A DNA stretch of 23,138 bases from DATBGS01 sp036557885 (GCA_036557885.1 DATBGS010000031.1:1-23138); one strand, 5' to 3'; positions 15,683 to 22,915 are shown, numbered from the stretch's first letter. A program made the numbers and translations. The notes: a model not told the origin generated them from the letters alone.

Positions 15683-15701
15683 AAGAAGGGTCGGTATTCT
15701 C

Positions 15702-15854
15702 ATGAAGCAACATGTCAGCAAAATGGTTCTGGTGGCAGCGCTCATGCTTTCGCTGGTGGGCGGCTCGATCTTTGGTATTGGCGCGATGATGGCAAAAGCG
15801 GCTCCAGCGCATCACTCCCAGGCGTGCGCTACCACGCTTCCGCCATGCTGGTAA
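15702..15854 (+). CDS. Small exported peptide precursor, 50 residues, two Cys in the mature part
   Basis: I recognise no family. The product has a signal peptide: basic start MKQHVSK, hydrophobic core at residues 8-30 (MVLVAALMLSLVGGSIFG, then IGAMM), and an AKA cleavage site after residue 33. The predicted mature form is the 17-residue APAHHSQACATTLPPCW, in which the two Cys could close an 8-residue ring. A weak site GAAGGG lies about 11 nt before the ATG. Terminator-like hairpins stand on both sides, and no separate promoter fits in the 19 nt between the upstream T-tract and the ATG. The convergent neighbour is an XRE-TPR regulator. A signalling peptide is a reasonable hypothesis; a bacteriocin-like or metal-binding peptide is also possible. 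That it is translated is not proven. Confidence 0.55.
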   Translation: MKQHVSKMVLVAALMLSLVGGSIFGIGAMMAKAAPAHHSQACATTLPPCW

Positions 15855-15862
15855 GAGCATAG

Positions 15863-15911
15863 GGCAGAGCCACCTATCAGCGCGAGAAACGTGCTGATAG
15901 GTGGCTCTGCC
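15863..15911. terminator. Near-perfect 22-bp hairpin between convergent genes
   Basis: 19 bp at 15863-15881 pair exactly with 15893-15911, and three more pairs (one G-T) close a five-base loop AGAAA. No T-tract follows on either strand. It lies between the peptide gene and the convergent XRE-TPR gene and may serve as a bidirectional terminator or RNA-stabilising stem. Confidence 0.65.
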
Positions 15912-15970
15912 GTGTCATCATGCTCGCTTTGCTGCGACGGAAACGCTCGTGCAGCGCGTGAAGGCTCCCC

Positions 15971-17452
15971 CTATCTTGGGCGATGGGCTAATCGCATCTG
16001 CTCAAATGCCTCCTGAAAGCGTCCTTGCTCTGATAAAAGCTGCGCGTAGCTTTCATACGCCTTGCCAAGTGAAGAGTATTCTTTTCCTTCTTCCAGAATG
16101 CGAATCGCATCCTGAAACGCTTGCTCCCTCGCCGCGTGATTGTGTTGCGCCTCATAGATCGAGGCAAGCGTGAGGTACATCTGTCCTTCGATTCGGTGGC
16201 TGGGATGTTGCTGCAATAACTGGCGCGCAGTATCAATGAGCGCAAGCGCCTGGGGGAGTTCGCCTCTGACACGATGTAACGAGGCCATATTCACCAGAGT
16301 CACCCCATACATGCACATATCTCCCAACGTCTGGGCTTCTTGCATGCCCGGCAGCAGATATTGCTCGGCGCCCTGGTAATCGTCCAACTGGAGCAGCACT
16401 TGCCCAAGGTTGATACGAATTTGGAGCAGAGATTTTGGGTTCCCATGCTGCTCCAAAGCATTCAAGGCTTTCAAGCACGCCGTCTTCGCGCGAAATGGTT
16501 CGTCACTCTCCTGATACGACGACGCCAGCCCCCAGAGAATCATGCCCAGCAAACGCTGGTCTTTTACAATCTCTGCTTGCTTTAGCGCCTCCTGATAATA
16601 GGCGCTGGCCTCCTGGTAATTGCCCAGGGCCAGGGCAGAGCGCCCTAACCCTTTGTAAATCAATGCCTTGAGTTCCGGATCGTGCACCTGATCTTTCCTG
16701 ATGGCTTCCAGCCCCCGCTGATAATAGTCGAGCGCCTGGTCAATCTTGTCCTGACTACAATACGCATTCCCCAGGAAGCAGTGCAGGTATCCAACCATTT
16801 CTTTCAATTGGGGCTGCTCAGCGGTAGGTATGCGCAAGTGTATTTGCTGGGAAAGCTCAAGACCGCGCTCCAGCAACCGAATAGCCTTCTCCTGGTCCCC
16901 CAGCAACCCGGCGGCCCATCCAACCAGCCGATACCAGCGCAGCCATTGTAAAAGCAACAAGCCAGTTGGCGGTGTTTCACTTTCTCCGAGCAGAGTCAGA
17001 GCTTCCTGCGCCTGATCTTCCCGCAAGAATGCTTCGGCTTTGTCCAGAAGAAGGATGGGATCGTTGGTCGGGGCTGCGCTTATCTGTTCCTCAGAGGAGC
17101 GCAACACGGCGCTGCTCTCCTCCAAAGCCACCAGATCAATGTTCTGTTCGCCAAGCAGATAGGCGACAGGAACGGCCAGGCGTTGTGCAAGCACATTGAG
17201 CGCCTGGAGGGACGGAATCATCTTCCCACGCTCTACCGCAGAGATGTAGCTTTTAGAGAACAACCCTCCGGCGAGTTCCTGCTGCGTGAGGTTTGCTGAC
17301 AAGCGGGCGGTGCGAAGGCGATCAGCAATAGCACGGGAGGATGGAAGATTGGCTGTCTTGGATTCTTCTGCAAGGTGTTCAGGTTGTTTTGTCTTCTCAC
17401 CTGCGACAAACACTGTCTGGTCTTTTTCAATCATGGCATTTTTCTCTTGCAT
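15971..17452 (-). CDS. XRE-family HTH regulator with C-terminal tetratricopeptide repeats (RRNPP-like architecture)
   Basis: The 493-residue protein has an XRE helix-turn-helix at about residues 41-101 (IADRLRTARLSANLTQQELA, then FSKSYISAVERGKMIPSLQALNVLAQRL), followed by about nine TPR-like helical pairs from residue 130 to the end. Examples are YLHCFLGNAYCSQDKIDQAL, YKGLGRSALALGNYQEASAY and LASIYEAQHNHAAREQAF. HTH plus TPR is the plan of peptide-binding RRNPP regulators (PlcR, NprR, PrgX, Rgg), though many HTH-TPR proteins are not peptide receptors. It is longer than most RRNPP members. ATG 17452 is preferred to upstream in-frame starts because AAAGGA precedes it by 11 nt and the upstream part overlaps a TATAAT box and reads like non-coding sequence. 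It converges on the exported peptide gene. Confidence 0.8.
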   Translation of the reverse strand: MQEKNAMIEKDQTVFVAGEKTKQPEHLAEESKTANLPSSRAIADRLRTARLSANLTQQELAGGLFSKSYISAVERGKMIPSLQALNVLAQRLAVPVAYLLGEQNIDLVALEESSAVLRSSEEQISAAPTNDPILLLDKAEAFLREDQAQEALTLLGESETPPTGLLLLQWLRWYRLVGWAAGLLGDQEKAIRLLERGLELSQQIHLRIPTAEQPQLKEMVGYLHCFLGNAYCSQDKIDQALDYYQRGLEAIRKDQVHDPELKALIYKGLGRSALALGNYQEASAYYQEALKQAEIVKDQRLLGMILWGLASSYQESDEPFRAKTACLKALNALEQHGNPKSLLQIRINLGQVLLQLDDYQGAEQYLLPGMQEAQTLGDMCMYGVTLVNMASLHRVRGELPQALALIDTARQLLQQHPSHRIEGQMYLTLASIYEAQHNHAAREQAFQDAIRILEEGKEYSSLGKAYESYAQLLSEQGRFQEAFEQMRLAHRPR

Positions 17453-17627
17453 ATTGCCAGGTATCCTTTCTAGCTTTTTAAAGCTCGGATTGCTCTTGGG
17501 AGGAAACTCATGTGGCACCCCACACTCACTGCGTCTTTGCTTCCGGCCTCCCCTCCCAAGGCACTGGCCTGGCCCAGGGGTATAGAGAGACAGTGTTGCT
17601 CCAGCCATTTTCGATTCTAGTTGGATG

Positions 17628-17707
17628 ATTATAGAATACGGCATACGTCAAGTATCTAACCAGAAAGGGGACGTTTTTCTCATGCTAATACGTCCAATTA
17701 CTTGAGT
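17628..17707. promoter_or_regulatory. Divergent regulatory region of the XRE-TPR and hsp20 genes
   Basis: The gap 17453-17919 has no gene. TATAAT reads on the minus strand at 17633-17628, a good -10 for the XRE-TPR gene, but without a clear -35. Upstream of it are three ACGTC/GACGT motifs at 17645-17649, 17670-17674 and 17690-17694; the last two make GGACGT-N15-ACGTCC. TCAAGTA (17648-17654) is inverted as TACTTGA (17699-17705). CTTGAGT at 17701-17707 equals one half of the HspR-bound HAIR element, but the other half is poor. From 17708 to 17919 I see no clear promoter. Confidence 0.4.
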
Positions 17708-17919
17708 TGTGCATATGGCAGAGCGCGAATGGTCTGCCCCTTGCACCAATGCTTGCGCAGGTGCATATTGTTTACCCGACCAGTCACCAGCCCACGAGCC
17801 AACAACAGCGCCTTCGTTCTGCTGTGGAACTGACCCCAACCGCGCGGGCATAAATCCTGCTGCCCCAGGCTTCCCGCAAGGGAGAACCTATCATTATTAC
17901 CACAGAAAGGATTGCACAC

Positions 17920-18606
17920 ATGTTCGAGATGACACGTTGGGACCCATTTCAGGAGATGATGAGCCTGCGCGAGGCCATGAACCACCTCTTTGAAGAGAGC
18001 ATGCTCCCCAGCCGAGCCATTGGAAGCGGGCAGGAAACCGGCCAGTTAGCCACGCGAGGTACGCACATGCCTGGCACGCCCGCGCTCGATATTCAAGATC
18101 AGGGAGATAATTTCATCGTACGTGCCTCGCTGCCAGGCGTCCGGCCTGATGATGTACGCATCGAAGCGCGCGGCAATCAGGTGATGATCAGCGGGCAAAC
18201 CAGAGAAGAGCAAGAGGCTGAACGCGGAAATTATTTGTTGCGAGAGCGCAGAATTGGGCAGTTCTTCCGCACGTTTACCCTGCCAACCGAAGTCAAGACG
18301 GATTCCGCCGATGCCTCCTTCGAGAATGGCATCTTGATCCTGCGCCTGCCCAAGAGTGAGCAGGGAACTTCGCGCCAGATTCCTATTCGGGGACAACAGC
18401 GCCTGGAAAGCGGGCAGGCCCAGATGCCCGGACAGGGGCGAACACAGGGCCAGTCTCAGATGTCGGGGCAAGGCCAGGTGCCGGGGCAACCAAATTGGCA
18501 AGGGCAAGGCCAGCAGCCAACTTCGGGGCAGCAAATGCCCGGACAGGGCCAATCTCAGATGCCAGGCCAAAGGCCAACGCAGGGACAACCTCCCATGCAA
18601 GGCTAA
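17920..18606 (+). CDS. Small heat-shock protein (Hsp20/alpha-crystallin) with Gln/Gly/Pro/Met-rich tail
   Basis: The 228-residue protein starts MFEMTRWDPFQEMMSLREAMNHLF, the usual N-terminal arm of bacterial Hsp20. An alpha-crystallin domain spans about residues 53-147 (PALDIQDQGDNFIVRASLPG, FENGILILRLPKSE), and the C-terminal anchor IPI is at 154-156. It should hold unfolding proteins as large oligomers in the cytoplasm for DnaK. After the anchor comes an unusual tail of about 66 residues (163-228) made almost only of Q, G, P, M and S, with repeats of MPGQ and GQGQ; ordinary members end soon after the anchor. AAAGGA lies 8 nt before the ATG. It is the first gene of the chaperone cluster. Confidence 0.92.
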   Translation: MFEMTRWDPFQEMMSLREAMNHLFEESMLPSRAIGSGQETGQLATRGTHMPGTPALDIQDQGDNFIVRASLPGVRPDDVRIEARGNQVMISGQTREEQEAERGNYLLRERRIGQFFRTFTLPTEVKTDSADASFENGILILRLPKSEQGTSRQIPIRGQQRLESGQAQMPGQGRTQGQSQMSGQGQVPGQPNWQGQGQQPTSGQQMPGQGQSQMPGQRPTQGQPPMQG

Positions 18607-18644
18607 GCGCAGGCACATTCCCTATCAGCCTTCAAGAGCACCTA

Positions 18645-18689
18645 CCCTGGGCCTGAAGCAGCCGTTAGCTCATGCTTCAGGCGCCAGGG
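18645..18689. terminator. Hairpin between hsp20 and grpE
   Basis: GCCTGAAGCA (18651-18660) pairs exactly with TGCTTCAGGC (18673-18682), extended by CCCTGG/CCAGGG with one bulge (18645-18650 and 18684-18689). No T-tract follows, so it is probably a partial terminator or RNA-processing stem. The rest of the 265-bp gap shows no gene; TTTCTTCTTTCTTC at 18781-18794 is pyrimidine-rich. Confidence 0.55.
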
Positions 18690-18871
18690 CTTGTGCCGCC
18701 AGCACTGCATACACTCCCCCAGTGTTGAGTTGGGTATAGAACCTGCTGCATTCCTGACAACGGACAAGAACAGCACGGCCTTTCTTCTTTCTTCGTAATT
18801 CCGCGCATCGAAACCTTCTGATCTCTTGGCAAAGACCCTGGCTGTGCAACAGGGTGGAAAGGAGTACCCAG

Positions 18872-19441
18872 GTGCAGAAGCCACCAGCAGAGCAGCAGGC
18901 ACCGCAGCCCCCACAACCAGAGGAACAGTCACAGGAAGAGGCAGCGCCATCCCTTGAGCAGCAGCTTGCAGAAGCCGAGAGCCAGAAACAAGCCTGCCGG
19001 GATGCTTTACTTCGCGCACAGGCAGATTTCGTCAATTACAAACGTCGCGCAACCCAGGAACAAAGCGAAGCGCGGGTGTCGGCGCGGGCAGCCCTGCTTG
19101 AAACCCTCTTGCCCGTCCTTGATGATCTGGGCCGCGCCCTGGAGTCGGCGCCAGAGGAGTTGGCCGAACAGCCCTGGGTGCAGGGCATCCATCTGGTAGC
19201 CAGACGGCTCACGACGACCATCCAACAGTTGGGGATGCGCCAGATTGGTTCCCCAGGCGAGCAGTTTGACCCCCGGCAGCACGAGGCCATTATGACCGAG
19301 CCTCATCCCGATATGCCTGAAGGAACCATTGTACATGTGGTCCGGCCTGGCTATGCGCTGGGTGAGCGCGTCATCCGCCCGGCCCAGGTAGTCGTGGCCG
19401 CTGCACCAGTGGAGGCAGCGGAAGCGCACTCTGAAAGCTAA
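18872..19441 (+). CDS. grpE: GrpE nucleotide exchange factor for DnaK
   Basis: The 189-residue protein has a Pro/Gln/Glu-rich N-terminus (residues 1-30), a long coiled coil (LEQQLAEAESQKQACRDALLRAQADFVNYKRR) and the beta-rich head with PVLDDLGRALE, GEQFDPRQHEAI and YALGERVIRPAQVVVA, all typical of GrpE. It opens the DnaK nucleotide cleft so that ADP and substrate are released. GTG at 18872 is chosen because AAAGGAG ends 7 nt before it; the GTG at 18854 lies ahead of that site. dnaK follows after 71 bp. The Asn in FVNYKRR and the DPxxHEA motif are kept, so it should be functional. Confidence 0.93.
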   Translation: MQKPPAEQQAPQPPQPEEQSQEEAAPSLEQQLAEAESQKQACRDALLRAQADFVNYKRRATQEQSEARVSARAALLETLLPVLDDLGRALESAPEELAEQPWVQGIHLVARRLTTTIQQLGMRQIGSPGEQFDPRQHEAIMTEPHPDMPEGTIVHVVRPGYALGERVIRPAQVVVAAAPVEAAEAHSES

Positions 19442-19512
19442 ATCTGTCCACCAACGCATTTTTCCAAAAGAGCATATGAAGCCCGGTGCTTCCTTGAAGG
19501 AGCGATAGCGCG

Positions 19513-21435
19513 ATGGCACACATTTTAGGCATTGATCTGGGGACCACCAACTCAGTGGCAGCGGTCATTGAAGCGGGTGAGCCTACTATTCTGGACAACA
19601 GCGAAGGGTCACGGCTGACCCCTTCGGTTGTGGCGATTGGCAAAAATGGAGAGCGGCTCGTCGGCCTGGTGGCGAAGCGACAAGCCGTAACCAACCCTGA
19701 AAATACCGTCTATTCGATCAAACGGCTCATTGGGCGCAAGTTTGATGACCCTGAAGTTCAGCGCTCTCTCAAAGAGATTTCCTACAAGATCGTTCGCGCA
19801 CCCAACGGCGATGCCCATGTGCTGCTGGCCGGCCACGACTACAGCCCGCCCGAAATCTCAGCGATGATTCTGCAAAAGATGCGCACCGATGCTGAGTCCA
19901 GGCTGGGCGAGAAGATCACCCAGGCCGTGATTACCGTGCCTGCATACTTCAATGACTCGCAGCGCCAGGCCACCAAAGATGCCGGGCAAATTGCGGGGCT
20001 GGAGGTGCTGCGCATCATCAACGAGCCAACCGCCGCGTCGCTCGCTTATGGCCTGGACAAAAAGGCAGACGAGACGATAGCGGTCTACGATCTGGGCGGC
20101 GGCACCTTTGATATTTCCATTCTGCAACTGGGTGAGGGTGTCTTTGAGGTACGGGCGACCAATGGAGATACCCATCTGGGCGGAGACGATTTCGACCAGC
20201 GCATCGTTGAATGGCTGGCCGAGGAGTTCAAGCGCGACCAGGGGATTGACCTGCGCCGGGACCGTATGGCCTTGCAGCGCTTGAAAGAGGCTGCCGAGCG
20301 CGCCAAAATTGAGCTTTCCAGCATGCTGCAAACTGAGATCAATCTGCCCTTTATCACCGCCGATGCCAGCGGCCCCAAACATTTAGTGGTAACGCTGACG
20401 CGGGCCAGGCTGGAGCAATTGGTTGGCAATCTGATTGAGAAGACGCGCGGGCCAGTCATGCAAGCCTTGCAAGATGCCGGAGTGAAGGCCAACGAAGTCA
20501 ATGAGGTCATTCTCGTCGGCGGCCAGACGCGCATGCCCGCCGTGATCGAGATGGTACGCACCCTCTTTGGCAAAGAGCCACACAAGGGCGTCAACCCGGA
20601 TGAAGTCGTGGCGGTTGGGGCGGCTATTCAGGCAGGCGTGCTGCAAGGAGATGTGAAAGATGTGGTGCTGCTGGATGTGACACCGCTCTCGTTGGGCGTA
20701 GAGACGATGGGCGGTGTGATGACCAAGTTGATCGAGCGCAACACCACCATCCCCACGCGCAAAAGCGAAACCTTCAGCACCGCAGAAGACAGCCAGCCAG
20801 CGGTAGATATTCACGTGCTGCAAGGCGAGCGCGAACTGGCCCGCGATAACAAGAGCCTGGGGCACTTCCGCCTGGAAGGGCTGGCTCCAGCCCCGCGTGG
20901 CATCCCACAAATAGATGTGAGCTTCGATATTGATGCCAATGGCATCCTCAATGTGACGGCGCGCGATAAAGCCACCGGGCGCGAGCAGAAGGTCACGATC
21001 ACCGCCTCCAGCGGCCTCTCTCAAGAGGAAGTGCAGCGCATGGTCCGCGAAGCGGAACTGCACGCGCAGGAAGACCGCCAGCGCAAGCAAGAGATCGAAA
21101 TACGCAACCGCGCAGATAGCCTGGCGTATCAGGCCGAGCGAACGCTGCGAGATATGGGCGATAGAATCTCGGCTGGGCTGCGCAGCGACGTAGAAAACAA
21201 GACCAAAGCGGTACGCGATGCCCTCGCGCAGCAGGACACGGCGCGTGTCAATACCGCAGCCGACGACCTGGAGCGCACCATGCAACGCATCGGTCAGGAA
21301 GTCTACAGCCAGCAGGGAGCAGGAGCCAGCGCAGGAGCAGGAACGACACCCGGTTATGGAACGCAACCGGGCGAGGAGACGGCACCTCCGCCACCTGAGA
21401 CTGAATCATATGAGGGGGAGTACCGCGAAATATAG
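19513..21435 (+). CDS. dnaK: Hsp70 molecular chaperone DnaK
   Basis: The 640-residue protein is full length. It starts MAHILGIDLGTTNSVAAV and carries the ATPase signatures VPAYFNDSQRQATKDAG, IINEPTAASLAYGLDKK, VYDLGGGTFDISIL and VILVGGQTRMPAV, then the linker DVVLLDVTPLSLGVETMGG and the beta-sandwich substrate domain. The lid ends in a Gly/Ala/Gln-rich stretch and YEGEYREI. It refolds clients in the cytoplasm with the GrpE and J-protein encoded beside it. AAGGAG is about 10 nt before the ATG. Codon use and composition resemble the neighbours. Nothing suggests a defect. Confidence 0.98.
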   Translation: MAHILGIDLGTTNSVAAVIEAGEPTILDNSEGSRLTPSVVAIGKNGERLVGLVAKRQAVTNPENTVYSIKRLIGRKFDDPEVQRSLKEISYKIVRAPNGDAHVLLAGHDYSPPEISAMILQKMRTDAESRLGEKITQAVITVPAYFNDSQRQATKDAGQIAGLEVLRIINEPTAASLAYGLDKKADETIAVYDLGGGTFDISILQLGEGVFEVRATNGDTHLGGDDFDQRIVEWLAEEFKRDQGIDLRRDRMALQRLKEAAERAKIELSSMLQTEINLPFITADASGPKHLVVTLTRARLEQLVGNLIEKTRGPVMQALQDAGVKANEVNEVILVGGQTRMPAVIEMVRTLFGKEPHKGVNPDEVVAVGAAIQAGVLQGDVKDVVLLDVTPLSLGVETMGGVMTKLIERNTTIPTRKSETFSTAEDSQPAVDIHVLQGERELARDNKSLGHFRLEGLAPAPRGIPQIDVSFDIDANGILNVTARDKATGREQKVTITASSGLSQEEVQRMVREAELHAQEDRQRKQEIEIRNRADSLAYQAERTLRDMGDRISAGLRSDVENKTKAVRDALAQQDTARVNTAADDLERTMQRIGQEVYSQQGAGASAGAGTTPGYGTQPGEETAPPPPETESYEGEYREI

Positions 21436-21442
21436 TGACGAG

Positions 21443-21522
21443 AGCGCCTTCTGCGAGCATCTGGCCCCCCGGAAGGCGCTTGTCCCTGGGCCTACACGTG
21501 AACTGCAACCAGACCAGGGACA
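21443..21522. other. Two back-to-back hairpins between dnaK and the J-protein gene
   Basis: AGCGCCTTC (21443-21451) pairs exactly with GAAGGCGCT (21472-21480). Directly next to it TGTCCCTGG (21481-21489) pairs exactly with CCAGGGACA (21514-21522). They fill most of the 117-bp gap. Neither has a T-tract. They may protect the dnaK message or mark a processing site that uncouples dnaK from the downstream genes. Confidence 0.5.
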
Positions 21523-21552
21523 TATGCGAAACGCGCCCGGAGAACTGGTGGC

Positions 21553-22590
21553 ATGGCAGCAGACGACAAGGACTACTATCGCGTTCTCGGAGTGAGCGAG
21601 AACGCCGATCAAAAAACAATTAGTCAGGCATACCGCAAGCTGGCGCGGAAGCATCATCCTGACGTGAATCCGGGCGATAATGCGGCAGAGGAGCGCTTCA
21701 AAGAGATCAATGAAGCCAACGAAGTGCTCTCTGATCCTGAAAAACGCCAGAAATACGACCAGATGCGCCGCTATCGTCAACAGTATGGGCGCTGGCCGGG
21801 AGAGGAAAGGCAGGCGGCTGGCGCGGCTGGCCGGGCGGGTGGCTTCAGGGGGGGCAATTACGAATATCGCACCATCAACGAAGAAGACCTGCAAGACCTC
21901 TTTGGTGGTCAATCCCCCTTCTCCGATTTCTTCGAGACGTACTTCCATTCGGGTTTTTCCCCAGGCAACGAGCGCCGTTCCCGCGCTGGCGCTGCTGGCG
22001 TGGGCGAGCGTCAGCCCAGACATGGGCAGGATGTTGAAGCCACCCTTGAGATCACGCTGGCCGAAGCCTACACAGGGACAACCCGTAGGCTGGAGTTGAC
22101 CGAGCCTGATGGGTCAGTGCGGCGATTAGAAGTCTCGATTCCGGCAGGGGTGGACACTGGTTCACGCATCCGGCTTTCTGGGCAAGGATCGCCAGGCGCG
22201 GCGGGACGTGGCAATTTGTATGTGCGCGTCCATGTGCGGCCAGACCCACGCTTCATTCGTGAAGGAGCAACCCTGCGCACTGCGGTGGAAGTCCCGCTGG
22301 CGGATGCGATGCTGGGAGGAGAGTCCCAGGTGCCAACCCCCGATGGGCGGCGTTTGCTGCTGCGCATTCCACCGCTCACCCAAAACGGCAGAGTGTTTCG
22401 CCTGCGCGGGCAAGGGATGCCACAGCACATGGGAAAAACCGACCAGCGCGGTGATCTCTACGCTGAGGTGAAAGTGATGCTCCCAACGTCGCTCAGCAAC
22501 GAGCAGCAGCAACTTTTCGAAGCGTTTGCTCGCTCCATCGGCTACACAGGCCCAGCCACTCCCGCAGGAACAGGAGGCCGCCATGCCTGA
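21553..22590 (+). CDS. cbpA: DnaJ-like co-chaperone without zinc finger (CbpA type)
   Basis: The 345-residue protein has a J domain at residues 6-71 with HPD at 35-37, a Gly/Arg-rich region with a DLFGGQSPFSDFF segment, and two C-terminal beta domains (from about 155; LEVSIPAGVDTGSRIRLSGQG and LLLRIPPLTQNGRVFRLRGQGMP). No CxxCxGxG repeats occur, so it is a class B J-protein like CbpA and not a classical DnaJ. It delivers clients to DnaK and stimulates its ATPase. GGAG lies 9 nt before the ATG. It overlaps the downstream MerR-type gene by 8 bp, as in cbpA-cbpM operons. Another DnaJ may exist elsewhere in the genome. Confidence 0.92.
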   Translation: MAADDKDYYRVLGVSENADQKTISQAYRKLARKHHPDVNPGDNAAEERFKEINEANEVLSDPEKRQKYDQMRRYRQQYGRWPGEERQAAGAAGRAGGFRGGNYEYRTINEEDLQDLFGGQSPFSDFFETYFHSGFSPGNERRSRAGAAGVGERQPRHGQDVEATLEITLAEAYTGTTRRLELTEPDGSVRRLEVSIPAGVDTGSRIRLSGQGSPGAAGRGNLYVRVHVRPDPRFIREGATLRTAVEVPLADAMLGGESQVPTPDGRRLLLRIPPLTQNGRVFRLRGQGMPQHMGKTDQRGDLYAEVKVMLPTSLSNEQQQLFEAFARSIGYTGPATPAGTGGRHA

Positions 22591-22915
22591 ACAGCAGGAT
22601 TATTCTCTTTCCTTCTACACTGAACCAGAGATTGCGGAATACAGCAGACTGGAGGTGCAGGTCATTCGCCAATTGGCTGAAGATGAGGTCATCAACACCC
22701 TTGAATTGGCAGGCCAAGAGAGACAGTATGACCGAGCCAACCTCGCGCTGCTCCGCAGGGCGCGCCGTCTGTATCAAGACCTGGGCGTCAATCTGGAAGG
22801 GGTCGAGATTATTATGCAGCTTATTTCCCGCATTGAGAGACTTCAACAAGAATTAGCGCTGCACAGAGAGGCAGGTGAACGACCAGCAGAAACGGAAAAC
22901 CCAGGCGCGTCTTAG
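22583..22915 (+). CDS. CbpM/HspR-like MerR-type partner of the J-protein
   Basis: The 110-residue protein has a MerR-like N-terminal part (YTEPEIAEYSRLEVQVIRQL, then a short wing) and a helical segment RRLYQDLGVNLEGVEIIMQL followed by SRIERLQQELALH. That segment fits CbpM, which binds the J domain of CbpA and inhibits it, and also HspR, the repressor of dnaK operons. The position directly after a cbpA-type gene with an 8-bp overlap favours CbpM; the cluster with dnaK and grpE and the HAIR half-site upstream of hsp20 leave HspR possible. AGGAGG is 5 nt before the ATG at 22583. The last 20 residues are polar and probably disordered. Confidence 0.8.
   Translation: MPEQQDYSLSFYTEPEIAEYSRLEVQVIRQLAEDEVINTLELAGQERQYDRANLALLRRARRLYQDLGVNLEGVEIIMQLISRIERLQQELALHREAGERPAETENPGAS

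Noticed and set aside
17453..17644. 64-residue N-terminal extension of the XRE-TPR protein up to an ATG at 17644
   Set aside because: It overlaps the TATAAT box, has no ribosome site, and its sequence does not look like a domain; AAAGGA supports the ATG at 17452.
17453..17919. CIRCE element for HrcA upstream of the chaperone cluster
   Set aside because: No TTAGCACTC-N9-GAGTGCTAA pattern, even degenerate, was found.
18400..18606. CRISPR-like or minisatellite repeat array
   Set aside because: The repeats are in frame, imperfect and code for the Gln/Gly-rich tail of Hsp20; there are no spacers of constant length.
18670..18850. Minus-strand frame with RCQEC and a basic stretch before it
   Set aside because: A single CxxC in a short frame with no start, ribosome site or recognised family; it lies in the hsp20-grpE gap and is probably chance.
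20383..21366. Minus-strand open frame of 327 codons
   Set aside because: It is antisense to dnaK and shows no family motif.
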